Shown here piece by piece: positions 35,621 through 48,318 of a stretch of 64,000 nt of DNA. Each line of letters begins with the position of its first letter. Position 1 is the first letter of the stretch. The DNA is taken from the NCBI GenBank assembly GCA_028554795.2, contig CM068842.1:29959782-30023781 (forward strand). Direction: 5' to 3'. The stretch is from Sinohyriopsis cumingii (taxonomy: Eukaryota; Mollusca; Bivalvia; Unionida; Unionidae). A program made the translations under genes and the position numbers. Below the pieces are notes generated by a model, which was not told the origin of the DNA, did no database searches, and saw only the letters and a list, made by a program, of their open reading frames with translations.

Positions 35621-36014
35621 CACTTTGGCTAAACAGATATGTGTCCCTTTGCAAAATCAAACTGACAAGTAAGAGAGCACAATGTTATACTTTCTAGACC
35701 TGATACAGGGCAATTTGTTCAACAGAATGATGTCAGCTTAATTATGATTGCATCGTCCATGACTTCTAGGAATAACATGATGCAATTCATATCATGCATG
35801 ATGCAATACCAGCTTCAGATTGCATCATTCATTGTTTTTCCTAAAATGCAAGTACCGGTACTGTCCAAACCCAGTCATAGATTTATTCATAGATCCAATC
35901 AAAGATGTATTTTAGTCATTTTGGGTTCAAATTGAGATCCCTTCACTTTATAACTCACTTATCCTCCACCATTCCCAAGTCATGGGTTGAATATACTGAC
36001 CCATTATCATATCT

Positions 36015-36640
36015 TTAACACATCAACCCCTAGAGATGACTTAACGGGGCAGGAGGTAGTAGCCTACTGCCGTGCTCTGTAGCATCATGGTCATGCATGA
36101 TACACTAAAGTGGGTGGTATTATAGAAAGGTAGACAGATGTAGCTCTACAATGATCCCAAATAATCTGGAATATCTAGTTGCACTACAAAATACAGATGG
36201 AAAAACCTCATTTTTTTGGACCTGATTTTTTTCTACCCAAAATTTGCCCGTGGTCGAAATCTGATTTTGTGTCCAAATTTTAGACCTTTTGGTCTCTGAT
36301 CTAAGGTAAACCAGTATGAACTGCAAACAGACAGATGAACCTTTGCAAAAATTAGGATAAGATGGGCATTTAGAATAAAGAGTGGTCTCCACACAAAAAT
36401 AATGGCTCCGTTTAGCAAAAGAACAACAAAAAAAAAGAACTCCAACTTTTACCCTTCTGCTCAAACGCGAGCCAAATAGCCAACGAAAATTGATGTTTCT
36501 AACACAACTAGGCAGTATGTTATTGAAAGATCAATTGGGATTTGGTGTTTTCGGATCTATGCAGAAATAGCTTTCAAAATGTGTCTCCTACTTGAATTTC
36601 AGGCGAAAATGACAAAAACCTCCAGGGGTTAATGTGTTAA
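36015..36640 (-). mobile_element. TTAA-flanked MITE, copy 3 (full, 626 bp)
   Basis: Starts TTAACACATCAACCCCTAG and ends CCAGGGGTTAATGTGTTAA. Same orientation as copy 1 and the same internal landmarks. Confidence 0.9.
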
Positions 36641-37037
36641 AACTAGAGCTAATCAGCAATTTTAAGCATCATTTTCGTTCTCAGTGACCCTGAATTAGTA
36701 AAGTTTGACTACATTTATTTAAAAGCATTTTGGCTGGAGACCAGCGATAATCATTCCTAACTATATCAGTTCATTAAGAAATTTTAATTTTTAATTCCAA
36801 CAAATGCCCAACTTGTGATAAAAATTTATCCTTAATAAATCAATCACATACAACAGGAAGTAAAGAAAATTAAACTATGTAGTGCTATGTGTCTTATGTC
36901 TTAGGTTCACATTTGTCTGCATAATAATGCCAATAATGTCTGTTTCCTATTGAATTGGTTTTAAAATTAGTGCAGACAGGTAGTTTTGTTTTCTCTTACT
37001 AAATATAAATAAATAAATAAATAAATAGTATAAATAG

Positions 37038-37083
37038 TAGGCTACTACCTCCTGCCACTTTAACTCGTCGCTAGGGGTTTAAT
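37038..37083 (+). mobile_element. TTAA MITE, 3' end fragment
   Basis: Only the right end is left: GTAGGCTACTACCTCCTGCC, then ACTCGTCGCTAGGGGTTTAA. Confidence 0.65.
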
Positions 37084-38175
37084 TAGTATATATAATATAT
37101 TAAGCGCTTCAAGTACTAGGCTAAACTGGCTCAATTAGATGCACAAATCAATTACAGAATTTTTTATAACAATTTTACCCTGGGGGACAAATGTGCTAGG
37201 TTCAGCACGAAACAGAAAAACTATTTAAGTTCAATGGTAAAAAGAGGTCCTATTGAAGAGGTGGTCTCATTTAGAAGGATAGGTTTGATATTTTACTCAG
37301 TAAAGGGAGCTAGAATTTTCTTTGTAATGACGTTCTTGCCCCCATAGAAAATGTAGAACAATGTGATAGAGTGAAGAAAAAAAATCACTTTAACAGCATG
37401 AAAATATATTCAGTTCACTGCATACAAACATACCAAGTATCATTTTGTTAACTTTGTTATTTTTCTTTACTTCAATTTTTTGCAACTTTCAATATGTAGT
37501 ACAATATGAATAAAATCTTAATCAAATTCCTCATTACAGAGAACCCGGTATTTTTCATCAAATCCTTTATAAACATTTTCATACAAAAAATGAAGATTTA
37601 TGTGTGCAAAACAAGATACAATTTTTACCAAAAACAGACAAATTTATAAAATCATTAGCAGCTAAGGCATTGTTTTGTCATTTTTTTTATTATTTATTTA
37701 TTTTATTAAATTATGTTTTGACATTCTGTGTATGTACATGAATCAAGAGGAGAGTTTCACAATTCTTCAAACCACTTTTAAAAAAAGTGCCAATATACCG
37801 TAAGATTGAGATACATCAACCCAACCGCTGTATTGTTTTCTAAGTATACTGTAGGTTTAATAATATCTTGCATGAAAAATTTGTTAACTCTAGTTAAGTA
37901 TATTATTGAGGCATTAAAGAATTAAAGAGAAGAGACAGGACTCAGTCTTAATGCTGCTAATACTGCATAAAGTTTTGTCTTCTTAAATGTATTATGATAT
38001 TATACATCTCTCTTTCTTGATGTTGTCGCCCTTGTCATCGTTGATGTTAACTTGCATGAACCAATTTATTTTCTTGCCTTATTCTTGATTACCTATCCTA
38101 TCTGTACAAGCTCATGCTATGTTTTTTTTTTAACTTAAGTTGACTACAGTGAAAAAGTCAACATACAAATATAAC

Positions 38176-38292
38176 TGACCTTGACCTTTGACTCCAAAAT
38201 TAATATATTGTCTTCCATAGGACAAGTCCAACTAACACAAAGTTTGATAACTGGGGATGGTGGAGAACTTGAAGTGTTGTCTGGAAATGAAA
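38176..38292 (+). repeat. Single TGACCTTGACCT-type repeat unit
   Basis: CTGACCTTGACCTTTGACTC, then CCAAAATTAATA and GATGGTGGAGAACTTGAAG, matching the array at 47458. Confidence 0.6.
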
Positions 38293-38719
38293 TTAGTAAC
38301 ACAGATACAGATGGATAATATTAAAAATGGGGTAAAATTGCTGTAATGGCCAGAAAATCAATTCAGGTCATGGATCCATACCAGCACAAGTGATTTGTCT
38401 ACACTGAAAGGATTTCAAGCAATCCTGCTAACAGGCTTGTTAGGACAGATACAGATTACAGACATAGTCAAACATGACCAAATTAAGAGGCCCAACCTCC
38501 CACCCACCCCATTAGCAAGTAAGGGAAGGAGGAGGGGTCATGACAAGCAATTCTGGCATATTAAGGAAACAAATGCAGGTGCTTTTACAAAGTGCAGAAA
38601 TGTTACACAGTAGGAGGGTCACAACTGGAAGTTTTACTGTCTTAATTATAACCATCTTCATCAAGCATTTCCAAGGCTGCAAAAATCATTGATGTGTAAT
38701 CTGCACTAATATATCTATC

Positions 38720-38819
<100 letters not shown>

Positions 38820-39079
38820 TAGACAGATAGATAAAGCCATCTCCTAAGCTCAATATATTCAAAGTCAATTTTCAAAGATTTCAACTTTTTTTAAATTTAT
38901 TGTTTATGTACTTGTACATGTTGTAAACTTCACAACTGAACATTTTTTACATAATTATAATGCTGACAAGTATAATGTTTTCTCAATGATCTACCACACC
39001 CATATGGAAACACCATAATTTGTAATCAAGCAAAATATTACAGTGAAATCTTGATAAATCATCAAACTTCCCTGTGTGA

Positions 39080-39100
39080 ATGTGTGTGTGTGTGTGTGTG

Positions 39101-39154
<54 letters not shown>
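39080..39154 (+). repeat. Compound (GT)n(CT)n(AT)n(AC)n microsatellite
   Basis: Four dinucleotide tracts in a row with no spacer longer than one base. The GT and AC ends are complementary, so a hairpin is possible. Confidence 0.95.
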
Positions 39155-42079
39155 TGCAAACCCATTTCTTTCTTGATACATGGCCAACAGACAAGCTCTC
39201 CCACTCTCCTGCTCTAGCTAGATTAATATATCTGTTGGAAGTAGCATCTGATGAAAATAAAATAATTTAATGGCAACCCTCCAAGTTCATGGTACAGCAA
39301 CATCACCATCCCTGCAGTAAATATAAATATCTATATAATCATATACATCATACTTTCAATATCCTTTGTCTTAAGCTTTTTATAGCTCAATAAATCTCTC
39401 AATTAAAAAAAACGGAAAATTCCAAATTTCTTCGTCTTAACTTCCAGATGTGCAGCATGTCCCTTTGATACCAGATGTATACCTCTTTGATAACTGAACA
39501 AAATGAATGAAATCTGCACATAAAAAAATACAGTACAGTAGACTTCCCTACAATGTTCAGCATAGGATGGTGGGGGGCATGGGTGAAGAATACCCATGAT
39601 TTCATTATTATTCCAATAAGTCAGTTTGAATATTTTCAAAAGTTTAATTACACACATTTAATTCTTTAACTACCTGAAGCAAATGTACAAGCTAATACTA
39701 TCATCTAGTAGGTGTTGTACATCAAAAAGACAAAGTGCTCGACCAATAATATTTTGTTTCGAAGACAGAAGGGGGGAAGGACAGAAGTATCGGTCAGCTG
39801 ATGAATTTCCAAAACCTTGATAAGCACACGTCTTTGAACATCTTTGTTTCCACAAGAAAAAGAAGTTAAATTTGCAAAGCACATACATCCCAGTCATTGC
39901 TGGGGGAAGTTTGAGCAAATTAGTTGTCCTCAAGTCTTATCATTTTACGCAGCATGCTCCAAGAGAAATACATTTCACCTGGGTTGATAAAATTTGTTTT
40001 TCATCCACTTGTACCTGTCAAGTAGTTTTAAAAAATGCACTTATCCCATACCCCTTTAACTTGTCCCAAAAACCCATCACTTGCCTAGATTCTGCAAAAC
40101 ATCTCTCCTTCAGAAACACTAAATCCAAGTCCTGGGTAATTATCTAGAGAATGTGGCTTAAATTTTCCATCAAACTTTTGTCATCTTTGACTACTACAGA
40201 GCCTGTTTATGTCTCTATGGAGAAACAGTAACCTCAAACTTAGTGACAGCCTTACAAAGTTTTGCTTTATCTGCCCCCATTTATGTGAATTTTCTCCTCT
40301 GAATCTTTTTCATTACCTTCCTTGCAAATTTTAGCAAACTCAATGTAGCCACACAGAAAAGATCACTTCACTCAACTACTACATGTACTTTATAAATGAT
40401 CTTAATATATTTTGTCAATTAAATATATATAGTGTATAGCTGTAGTGGTTGCTACTGGTGGTGTGGTATTATGAGGTTGTACCTTCTTACAAGGTGCCCA
40501 CCTTATTTGGCTATCATTATCTAGAGGGTGATCACCCTCAGTACTGTTGCCCGGATCGAGTAAATTTGAAAATAAAGCATCAAATTATCAATGGAATAAA
40601 TAAAGATCTGAGCAGACATGTAGAACAGAATGACGCAAGCTGTCATACTTGGAAAAAAAAAAAAAAGTAAACAATTACATAAACAACTGGGATAATACAT
40701 TACATTAGGATGATGCACTTCTTTTTGGAATAAATCTTTCACCGAATTTCATACAAAAATATATTTATCTAAATAGCCAATCTATTTAAATGATAGAATT
40801 GGTTCATCAGATAATCAAGTGAACGATCAAAGTCATTGCCTTGTACAACTTCATAGCCTGCTTATTCCGGTCCTCTCCAACTTCACTATGGTGGTTCCTC
40901 CAGGTCCTTTCGCTTTTTCCCTTTTCCGACCTCCCTACTGTCTAGACTCTTCTTGGTCTTCAAACTCTGTGTGGGTAGGATGATACTTAAGTGCGTAGAT
41001 ACTTGGATAAGTAGGTACATGGATACGTCAGTGAATACTTCTGTGGATACATCCGTTGAGCTATTTCCACTTGTGCTTTCAAGCTTTGTTCGCGTCTACT
41101 GCCAAAATTGTGTCCGTTGACATTCCAGACATACGGTCCCTTTGACCAATGTTTTACAAGAGAATTTCTTCCAAATTCAGTCTCAGAGTCCCTTATATTT
41201 TCACTCTTGCAGGAAAATTGCAAACTAAATTTCTTTCAATGAGGGCAATTTAACCCCAAGAAATTTTAATATGGGAACCCCGCCCCTTATTTAGTGTAAC
41301 AAATCAGGATTAAATATATTTACCGCCTTTTATAACTAGCCACCAAAATTGCAGTCAGCATGACTTATAGAATTCCAAACAACAGTACTGGAAAATTTCA
41401 AACCTGACAGTACCGATATAAAATCAAGGGTACCCTTCCCTTTTCAAGTCATCTAACGGTTAAGTAAATTTAATCATGTTCTGGAACTGTAGAGGGGAAA
41501 GAAAAGCAGGGAGCACATAGTTTCTACACATTTTATTAATGCTGATGTAATTTAAATTATTTTCTAGCCCACATACAAAAGATCACTTTCTCCCTATAAA
41601 AAGGACAAGACATTTATATTACAAACATTGCCCCCTGAATCTCTTCCTGTCTCTGGGGACTAAGCCCCTAATTCATAATTGAAAAAATATTCATAGCTAT
41701 ACCCTTAACCCTTTAGCTACATCAGCTGTTGTGTAGTTTCACTCTGCTAAGTGCTATCATATCAGTTACTGAGACTACTGAGGCTGGTTGCTAGGCTGAA
41801 TACTAGAGCATCATCATGGCTGACAACAGAAACTGACAATAAAAACATGGTTACACTTATATTCATTAGTTTTTGCTGGATTTCAGTGAAATCAAAAACA
41901 GCTTACCTTGTATAGTGTCTGTTATTCATATATTTCCTCTTTATATACTCCTACGTCCCATCATACATGAAATCCCAGTCATGTAAACTGTTTTGAATCC
42001 CACAAAATAAATCCAATATTTACATATGTACATTTAAAAACATGAATGAAATCCACACTCTAATTACAAAGTTGAGAGT

Positions 42080-43608
42080 GGTACCTCTCAAAACAGCCAT
42101 TATCCACACATAAATGTACTTGGCATTGTTTGCATCCTATGATAACTTCATGTCTCCTGCCTTCCCTTACACAGATCTTGTATCTCTCAAGTTTCAGGAA
42201 CCGTCCTGGCCTGTGCCTTAAACCTTCAGTACCAAAATTGACAGTTTTTTATGTCCTACTTCCCTGAAAGCCAGAAACCATCTGTTTGGCCAAGTTCATT
42301 CTGAATTCAAGCTGTGTTCGTTTTTTTTTCACTTTTCCAGCCTTGGTTTTGATTTGGTAATTTGGTGACTCTTTCATAAAGATCAGGGCATTACATATTG
42401 CTGTATCAATGAGAAAGGTATTTCCACCATTTATTTGCTTTATGGCAAGAACTGTACTGCATTCTGTTTTGGTCTGCAATATCCACATCCACCCCCCTTT
42501 CTTTTTCAAATACTCATCTGCAAATTTTGGGGATGTTACTTCTTTTCGTCAGCCAGTTTTTGTTTCTCTTCAAGTTACATTTGATAGCTGTGTGGGATCC
42601 ATGTTGTTAAATAAAATATGGACAATTTTCTTGTTTTTCCAGGCAACTGAGACCAGAGTCTCTTTTTGCATGATTTTCGTATCCCCCTGGCTTTTTAAAC
42701 CACTGTTTTTTTTTTTAAGGTTCTGGCATTTCTTTCTTAGATCTTCTGACTGTACCACAACAGAGGAGTCCATCCCGATGTAAATTGTCAAATAATTGGG
42801 GATTTGAAAAGAAATTGTCCATGTATATATGGTGTATTTTGTTTTTTATTCTTCTAGTAAGGTCTTTCACCACGTCAGATCCTAATCCTTCTTCTGTCAC
42901 TCTCCCTCTGTCCACTGGGCTTCCAACATACACTTGTAATTCATGATCATAGCCAGTTTGGGGATGGGCTCATTCCCAGACTTTAATGTCAAATTCTGTG
43001 GGTTTGGCCAGCAGCTATTGCTTAAATGACAGTCTTTCTTTACAAGTTGATGATTGTGTCACTGGAATGGAAATATTTCCAATTTATTTCAAATCTTTCT
43101 CTTGTCACGATTTCTGGTATTCCTGGGATCCCAAAATATATGGATGTCATCCAGGCAATGGAATATTTGTGTATCTGCATAATACTCATTAAAATGTATA
43201 TTCCAAGATATGCTCACATCTCCGTGATGCTGGTTTCATACCATTTCAGGTCTTGGTTTTGGTCCCCCATTTTCTTGGCATAATCGTTTGTTTCTTTCAC
43301 AAGCCTTTCCACCAGACATTCAGGAAAAAACTTGAGAAAAAAAAATCTTTCTCATTGCTTAGTGGTCCAAGCTCGATTGTTGAACCAACATGAGAATCAA
43401 AATCATTGATCTCGAACCCAGCGAGGTCATCACTCCATTGTGCAAGTGGGACTATATCCTGATCATAAATTTCAAAATCACTTACATCTGGTGTCAAAAC
43501 AGGACTAACATCAATATCTGATCCATTTTCTAAGAATGATCCATTAAACTTTTCGATATTGCTTGCACTGTACCCTTCAAAGTCGCTCATATCTGAATCA
43601 AAATCCAT
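42080..43608 (-). pseudogene. piggyBac transposase (PGBD-like), frameshifted
   Basis: The N-terminus begins MDFDSDMSDFEGY and is acidic, as usual for the family. The DDE_Tnp_1_7 core is recognisable in fragments: GLGSDVVKDLTRRI, IHHIYMDNFFSNPQLFDNL (the catalytic Asp strand 'xDNFFTSxxL'), and CGTVRRSKK. The C-terminal half shows NGGNTFLIDTAICNALIF and LEFRMNLAKQMVSGF. Near 42085-42160 the minus strand reads HEVIIGCKQCQVHLCVDNGC-F, a cysteine-rich end like the piggyBac C-terminal zinc ribbon. Stops and frame changes between fragments make it non-functional. Confidence 0.85.
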
Positions 43609-43779
43609 CTTTGTTTATCTCAACTACACTTTCGTAAAGTGCAGGAAAGCTCTTTCAGTGTCTAAATTTAACCTCTCAGCTTTCAAACTTGTATCAAAAT
43701 GTTGAGTAAACAGTCCTCTGATTGGTTATGATCATCAAAAATATGTAAACTTCTTTACTTTCAACCAATCAACATTTAG

Positions 43780-44372
43780 TTAACATATTAATCCCTGGAG
43801 GTTTTTGACGTTTTTGTCTGAAATTTGAGTAGGAAACACATTTTGAAAGCTATTTCTGAATAAATCCTAATAAATCAACTTCTATGTGATTTTCCAATAA
43901 CATAATGCCTAACTGTGTTAGAAACATCGTTTTTCATTGACTATTTGGCCGCGCATGAGCAGAAGGTAAAAGTTTTAGTTCTTTTCTTCTTTTTTTTGGC
44001 CTAATGCACCCATTATTTTCGTACCAAGACCACTCTTTATTCCAAATGCCCATATTATCCTACTTTCTGCAAAGGTTCATCTGACTGTTTGCAGTTCATA
44101 CTGGTCTGCCTTAAATCTGAGACCCAAAAGGCTAAAATCCGGACACAAAATCAGATTCTGACCACGTGCAAATTTTGGGTGAAAAAAAAATTGTATTTTG
44201 TAGTACAACTAAAATGTCCAGATTATTTGGTATCATTGTAGAGCTAGATCTGTCTACCTTTCTATAATACCACCCACTTTAGTGTATCAAACAGGACCTT
44301 GACGCTACAGAGCTCGGCAGTAGGCTACTACCTCCTGCCATGTAAATTCGTCACCAGGGGTTAATGTGTTAA
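43780..44372 (+). mobile_element. TTAA-flanked MITE, copy 4 (full, 593 bp), nested in piggyBac
   Basis: Starts TTAACATATTAATCCCTGG and ends CCAGGGGTTAATGTGTTAA. It lies within the piggyBac element at 41705-44551, so it inserted after that element. Confidence 0.9.
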
Positions 44373-46019
44373 CATAGCAGTCACGTCTGCATAGATGCAA
44401 CACTGGGATTTCAAGTACTGCTGAACTATACACAAATAAGTGACAATGGGGTAGCAAATGAGGCCTATCGACACTGCATATATGCATCAATGGGGTTCAG
44501 TAGCTATATACAGGTGACGCTTAGATGTAGCAGTCGTAGTTAAAGAGTTAAATGGCACTCGAATTTGTAAATGTATATACACATATATGACACGCAAACA
44601 AGTACACACAAGTATAACCCTCACCCATGTTTTACCTACAAAACCCCCCAACAAATTTCAGAAAAAAGTTGTGAATATCCTGCATCCATGTATTGACCAC
44701 ATGATCTTAAACCCTGATATCACTATTAATCTATGCCATATATCAAAATCACTGGATCAATTTCACAATAGTGCTATTTGGATTGAAGATACTATACTAA
44801 GGTGTTACAATTCCAGATAAAATACAAGGTTAACATGCATGTCTCCTTAGGGCACAATAGGTAACAGCTGACTAAAGAAGTGCATAAGTTTAAAAGAATT
44901 ATCAGTACAGTCTAACTCCAAAACATTGGATGACTTTTACTTCAATTCCATCAGATGAAACAAAACCAGCTCTGATAACTACAGAGGTACTGTCATATTT
45001 TACATTTATTAGCAAACCGAAACTTGCAATTGATTGTGTAATACAGGTGACATTTCAACACTCACAGTGTTTTACAAAGGGCAGTGATGTTCATGTGGTG
45101 TGACTGATACTGGCAAGATGTTTTAATCAACTGGCAGATGAAATATACAACACATTGTGTACATAGTTCATTGACCCTTCATGTGAAGCTGATAATGGCA
45201 CCTTTCAAGAGCATAAAATTCTTTTGAAGTGGTACATGTAGCTAATGGCAAATATTTACAAAAACATTTTAATAAAAAGTCAATCATGTGAATGAGTTTT
45301 ATTTAGCCTGTATAAATTGTCTTTTCTTTCCATGAAATGATTTATAAGTTGTTAGTTCTATTATAATTTTGTAGGTACTTCAAATCACCTGTTATTTTAT
45401 GATGAAAGAACAATTAATAAAAAAAGGCATGCTTAACAGTCAATTGGATATTTAGGTACATCAGTGCCTGTATTAATTAGACAATGCCACAGGAGCACCA
45501 AACTTCAAAAGTGCTCAAAATAAAGCTGTACTTTGAAGTTCTTCTTGCAAATGGCATTTGTTGTTGTAAGCTTTTTGAGTAAAAGCAGTGTTTATCTTTG
45601 TTAAACCAATAAAATGGTATTAGAAGAGCATCTACTAGTCCACTAACCAGTTGGATTCTTTTCTTTGTAGTGTTCAGTTTAGGAGAATAAACATCTAAAT
45701 TAGCATGTGATGAAATATTTGACAACTGTGCACTTTACATTCTGCCAACAAGCAGATTATAGCAGTGCAGGCTTTTGTTGTTTGTTTTCTTTTTGTGTTT
45801 GATTCCAACAATTGCTTAAAGTTTGATGTTTAGAATGTTTCGATAGTTTTCACTTGGAAGCCACCACGTGACCTGCAACATTTAATTATGTGCACTTGTT
45901 GAATTGAGACAATTGCACTGTATAGTACTGTTAAAAAGAGTGGAAATCATATAGAGCAGAATACTTTTTCCATTCATTCATGGGATTTTAAAACCAGAAT
46001 TGTTGTTGAATTTCAATTC

Positions 46020-46400
46020 CATGGCCTCACAAAAAGCGGCCATCAGTTCAAACAATGTTGAACAAATTCGGCACACATATTGCTGTCATTCCCAGTGGGC
46101 TTACAAGCAAACTGCAACTTTTGGATATTGCTGTTAATCACCAATTTGAGTACATTTGTACAAAAGGAATGGGACACATGAATGAGCTGGGATGAGTACT
46201 ACTTCACACACACAGGCCACAAACATGCATGCAGAAGTTTGTAAGTGGGTATTGAAGGCATGGAATTCTATCAAAACAGCAACCATTGTAAACGGATTTG
46301 CAAAAACTGGTCTTCTGGGTAAGGAAATGGTGGAAAACAAGTCAGGAGAAACCAATAGTGACAGTGAAGATGTCTACACTTGATGACTAACAGCTGCTCA
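46020..46400 (+). pseudogene. pogo/Tigger-type transposase fragment
   Basis: In one frame the sequence reads FGTHIAVIPSGLTSKLQLLD-IAVNHQF, matching the DDE_1 C-terminal motif 'VIPxGLTSxLQPLDVxVNxxFK'. After a frame change it gives VCKWVLKAWNSIKTATIVNG-FAKTGLLG, matching '(V)xxW(I/V)xxAWxxIxxxTIxxGFxKxGI'. It is frameshifted and N-terminally truncated. Confidence 0.8.
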
Positions 46401-46924
46401 GAGAGTGGAGATGACAATGAGAAAATGACTAGAATTATGGCTATTTTTCAAGAATCTGCGGTCTGAAAGATTCTCATCATTTGATGAATCAACATCAGAT
46501 TAAATTGTTTCTTCCGTAATTACAAGTAATGCATGACTGCAGGTTATTTAACTGAATGAACATTTTTAGTGGCTAGTATTTTTAAACCATCGCCTTCTAA
46601 CTAAATATTTTTATATATCAAAATTTTCTCATTTTCTGTTCAGTTTATGCTTCATTAGCACTTATTATACTGAATCATTTTCAAATGTTTCACTGATGGT
46701 GGTAAGTACCACTAACTTGTGGCTTACCAGTTCATGGGAATAGAACTATACCATTGTGAAGGAGATCTGAATTATGTGTAGTAAGATATTTGAAGAAATC
46801 AGCGTACGTGTTTTTAAGTTTGTGCATACCCCACACCTTTAAATCCTCACACTCCCTCCCCCCCAAAATTATACAACCTGCGGTTTATACATACAAAAAT
46901 ACGGTATATATATGTGTGTATGCA

Positions 46925-47120
46925 TATGTGCGGATGATTACTGTATTTGCATCATGCATGTCCTTGAGCATCATTAAAGTTACTACCAATCTGTCTGGTA
47001 ACAACTGCAATATATATATACCTCTGGTTGAGGGCCTCAAGATAGACAAGTTCTCAGAATTCTAACAGCATCGCCCTTTTTAAAAAAGTCATTAGTAGTA
47101 GTAGTTGTATTATTATTCCT
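46925..47120 (+). mobile_element. LINE 3'-end remnant
   Basis: Sequence GGTTGAGGGCCTCAAGATAG, then a CCCTTTTTAAAAAAGTCATT step and TAGTAGTAGTTG-TATTATTATT, parallels the 3' end at 6760-6848. No coding remains. CR1/L2-like is my inference. Confidence 0.45.
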
Positions 47121-47457
47121 GTCGCAGTGCCTAGCTATTGCATCATGTTCTTCTGATGTACTCATACAATGACAAAATGCACATGTGGGGGTCATTCAGC
47201 CACTTAATTATATCATTGTAAATATCTGCATAGCTAAAATGATCAATAGATCAACACATTTTCTCACTTAGCAAGTGGTTGAGGCAGGACTGGCAAGGCG
47301 TTGAATCTGCCATCCGGCTTTTGCTTGTGTACCAAGGACTGATGCGCAAGTAATTTTTTGGTACCCCAGATACAAAATCTACATCAAAATACATATGATT
47401 AAGAGTTTCTGAGACCTATGCAAAGTAATATTATTGTGTGGAAACTTTTTTTTTTCT

Positions 47458-47880
47458 TAGTCACCGTGTCCTTGACCTTTGAGTTTTTGACCCCAAAAAT
47501 TAACAGGGTTTTGCTTACCCCAAGTGCAAGATATTTACTAAGCTTGGTTCACGTAAGTTCTGTAGAACTAATGTTATTGTGTATATTCTTTCCAAAATCG
47601 ACATGGTCCAAGTATAACCTCATGTTATTGTGCAGAAACTATTTTCTTCTTTCAATCACTGACCTTGACCTTATACTCAAAAATAAAAGGATCTTTTTCA
47701 TACTCCAAGTGCAAGCCATCCATTAAATTTGGTAACTGAAGATGGTGGAGAACTCCAGTTGTTGTGCAAAATCCAATTTTCTTCTCCCATTCAGTGACCT
47801 GGACCTCTCGGCTTTTGACAGCAAAATTAATAAGGTTCTTCTGTACAACAAGTTACCATGCACAACAAAATAGGTAAGAG
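47458..47880 (+). repeat. TGACCTTGACCT-type tandem repeat, about 3 units
   Basis: Units of about 150-175 bp begin GTCCTTGACCTTTGAG, CACTGACCTTGACCTTATAC and CAGTGACCTGGACCTCTCGG. Each continues with CAAAAATTAA-like text, CCAAGTGCAAG and GGTGGAGAACTCCAG. A related single unit is at 38176. Confidence 0.65.
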
Positions 47881-48165
47881 AAAGAAGGCTTGAAGACAAC
47901 ACCATAACACCATCTTATGGTGGACAAATAATAAAAAATTGGGCTAATTTGAAGAAAAGATGGTGAGATTGGTGAATTCTCAGGGGGGAGGTTCCTCTCT
48001 ATAGTAGTCCTTCTTTCTATTACTGGTTTTTTGTTTTATAAGTAACTATTAATGGCTCAGATGACATAATGAAAAACAATGGCACATAGGTCTTATATTA
48101 CAAATTATAAACACCCACTGCATCATCTGATATTATTAAAAAAGTTCAGAAGGTGTGATACTCAC

Positions 48166-48318
48166 TCTGATGGGGTTTTATAAATTTTCCCATCTTTGAC
48201 AAATGCTGTGACTGTTCCAGTCTTGTGGCGGTCATTAATATCCACATGAATGACCCATGCTCCAAATGGGTCCAGTAGCCTTGCTCCTGTTAGCTGTAGC
48301 CCATGTCGAACACGAGCC
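48166..48318 (-). CDS. TMEM132-family gene, exon 3
   Basis: A 153-nt exon (1 + 50 codons + 2). The acceptor is TATTTCTTGCAG|GGCTCG and the donor CATCAGA|GTGAGT, a strong consensus. The single leading G completes the AG left by exon 2 to make Arg, giving FIMR-ARVRHGLQLTGARLLDP. TMEM132 proteins have a matching 'R-(A/V)-K/R-V-x-x-G-(L/V)-x-(I/L)' segment directly after the first ectodomain block. The exon then reads WVIHVDINDRHKTGTVTAF, which resembles the family's 'W-x-V...KH-x-T-x-T-V' strand pair. It ends in phase 2 and joins exon 4 as GA+G (Glu). The intron to exon 2 is about 1.43 kb and the intron to exon 4 about 26.6 kb. Confidence 0.88.

Larger units (their letters stand above)
41705..44551 (-). 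mobile_element. Complete but inactive piggyBac-type DNA transposon
   Basis: Left end TTAACCCTTTAGCTAC (41705) and the reverse complement of the right end TTAACTCTTTAACTAC (44551) form 16-bp inverted repeats with two mismatches, each starting at the TTAA target expected of piggyBac. Inside is a broken minus-strand transposase (42080-43608) and, between it and the right end, an inserted TTAA MITE (43780-44372). Without that insertion the element would be about 2.25 kb, usual for the group. It inserted in intron 3 of the TMEM132 gene. Confidence 0.85.

Noticed and set aside
44587..44820. 77-codon plus-strand open frame just outside the piggyBac element
   Set aside because: Composition is protein-like but there is no family match and no flanking signal; chance is likely.
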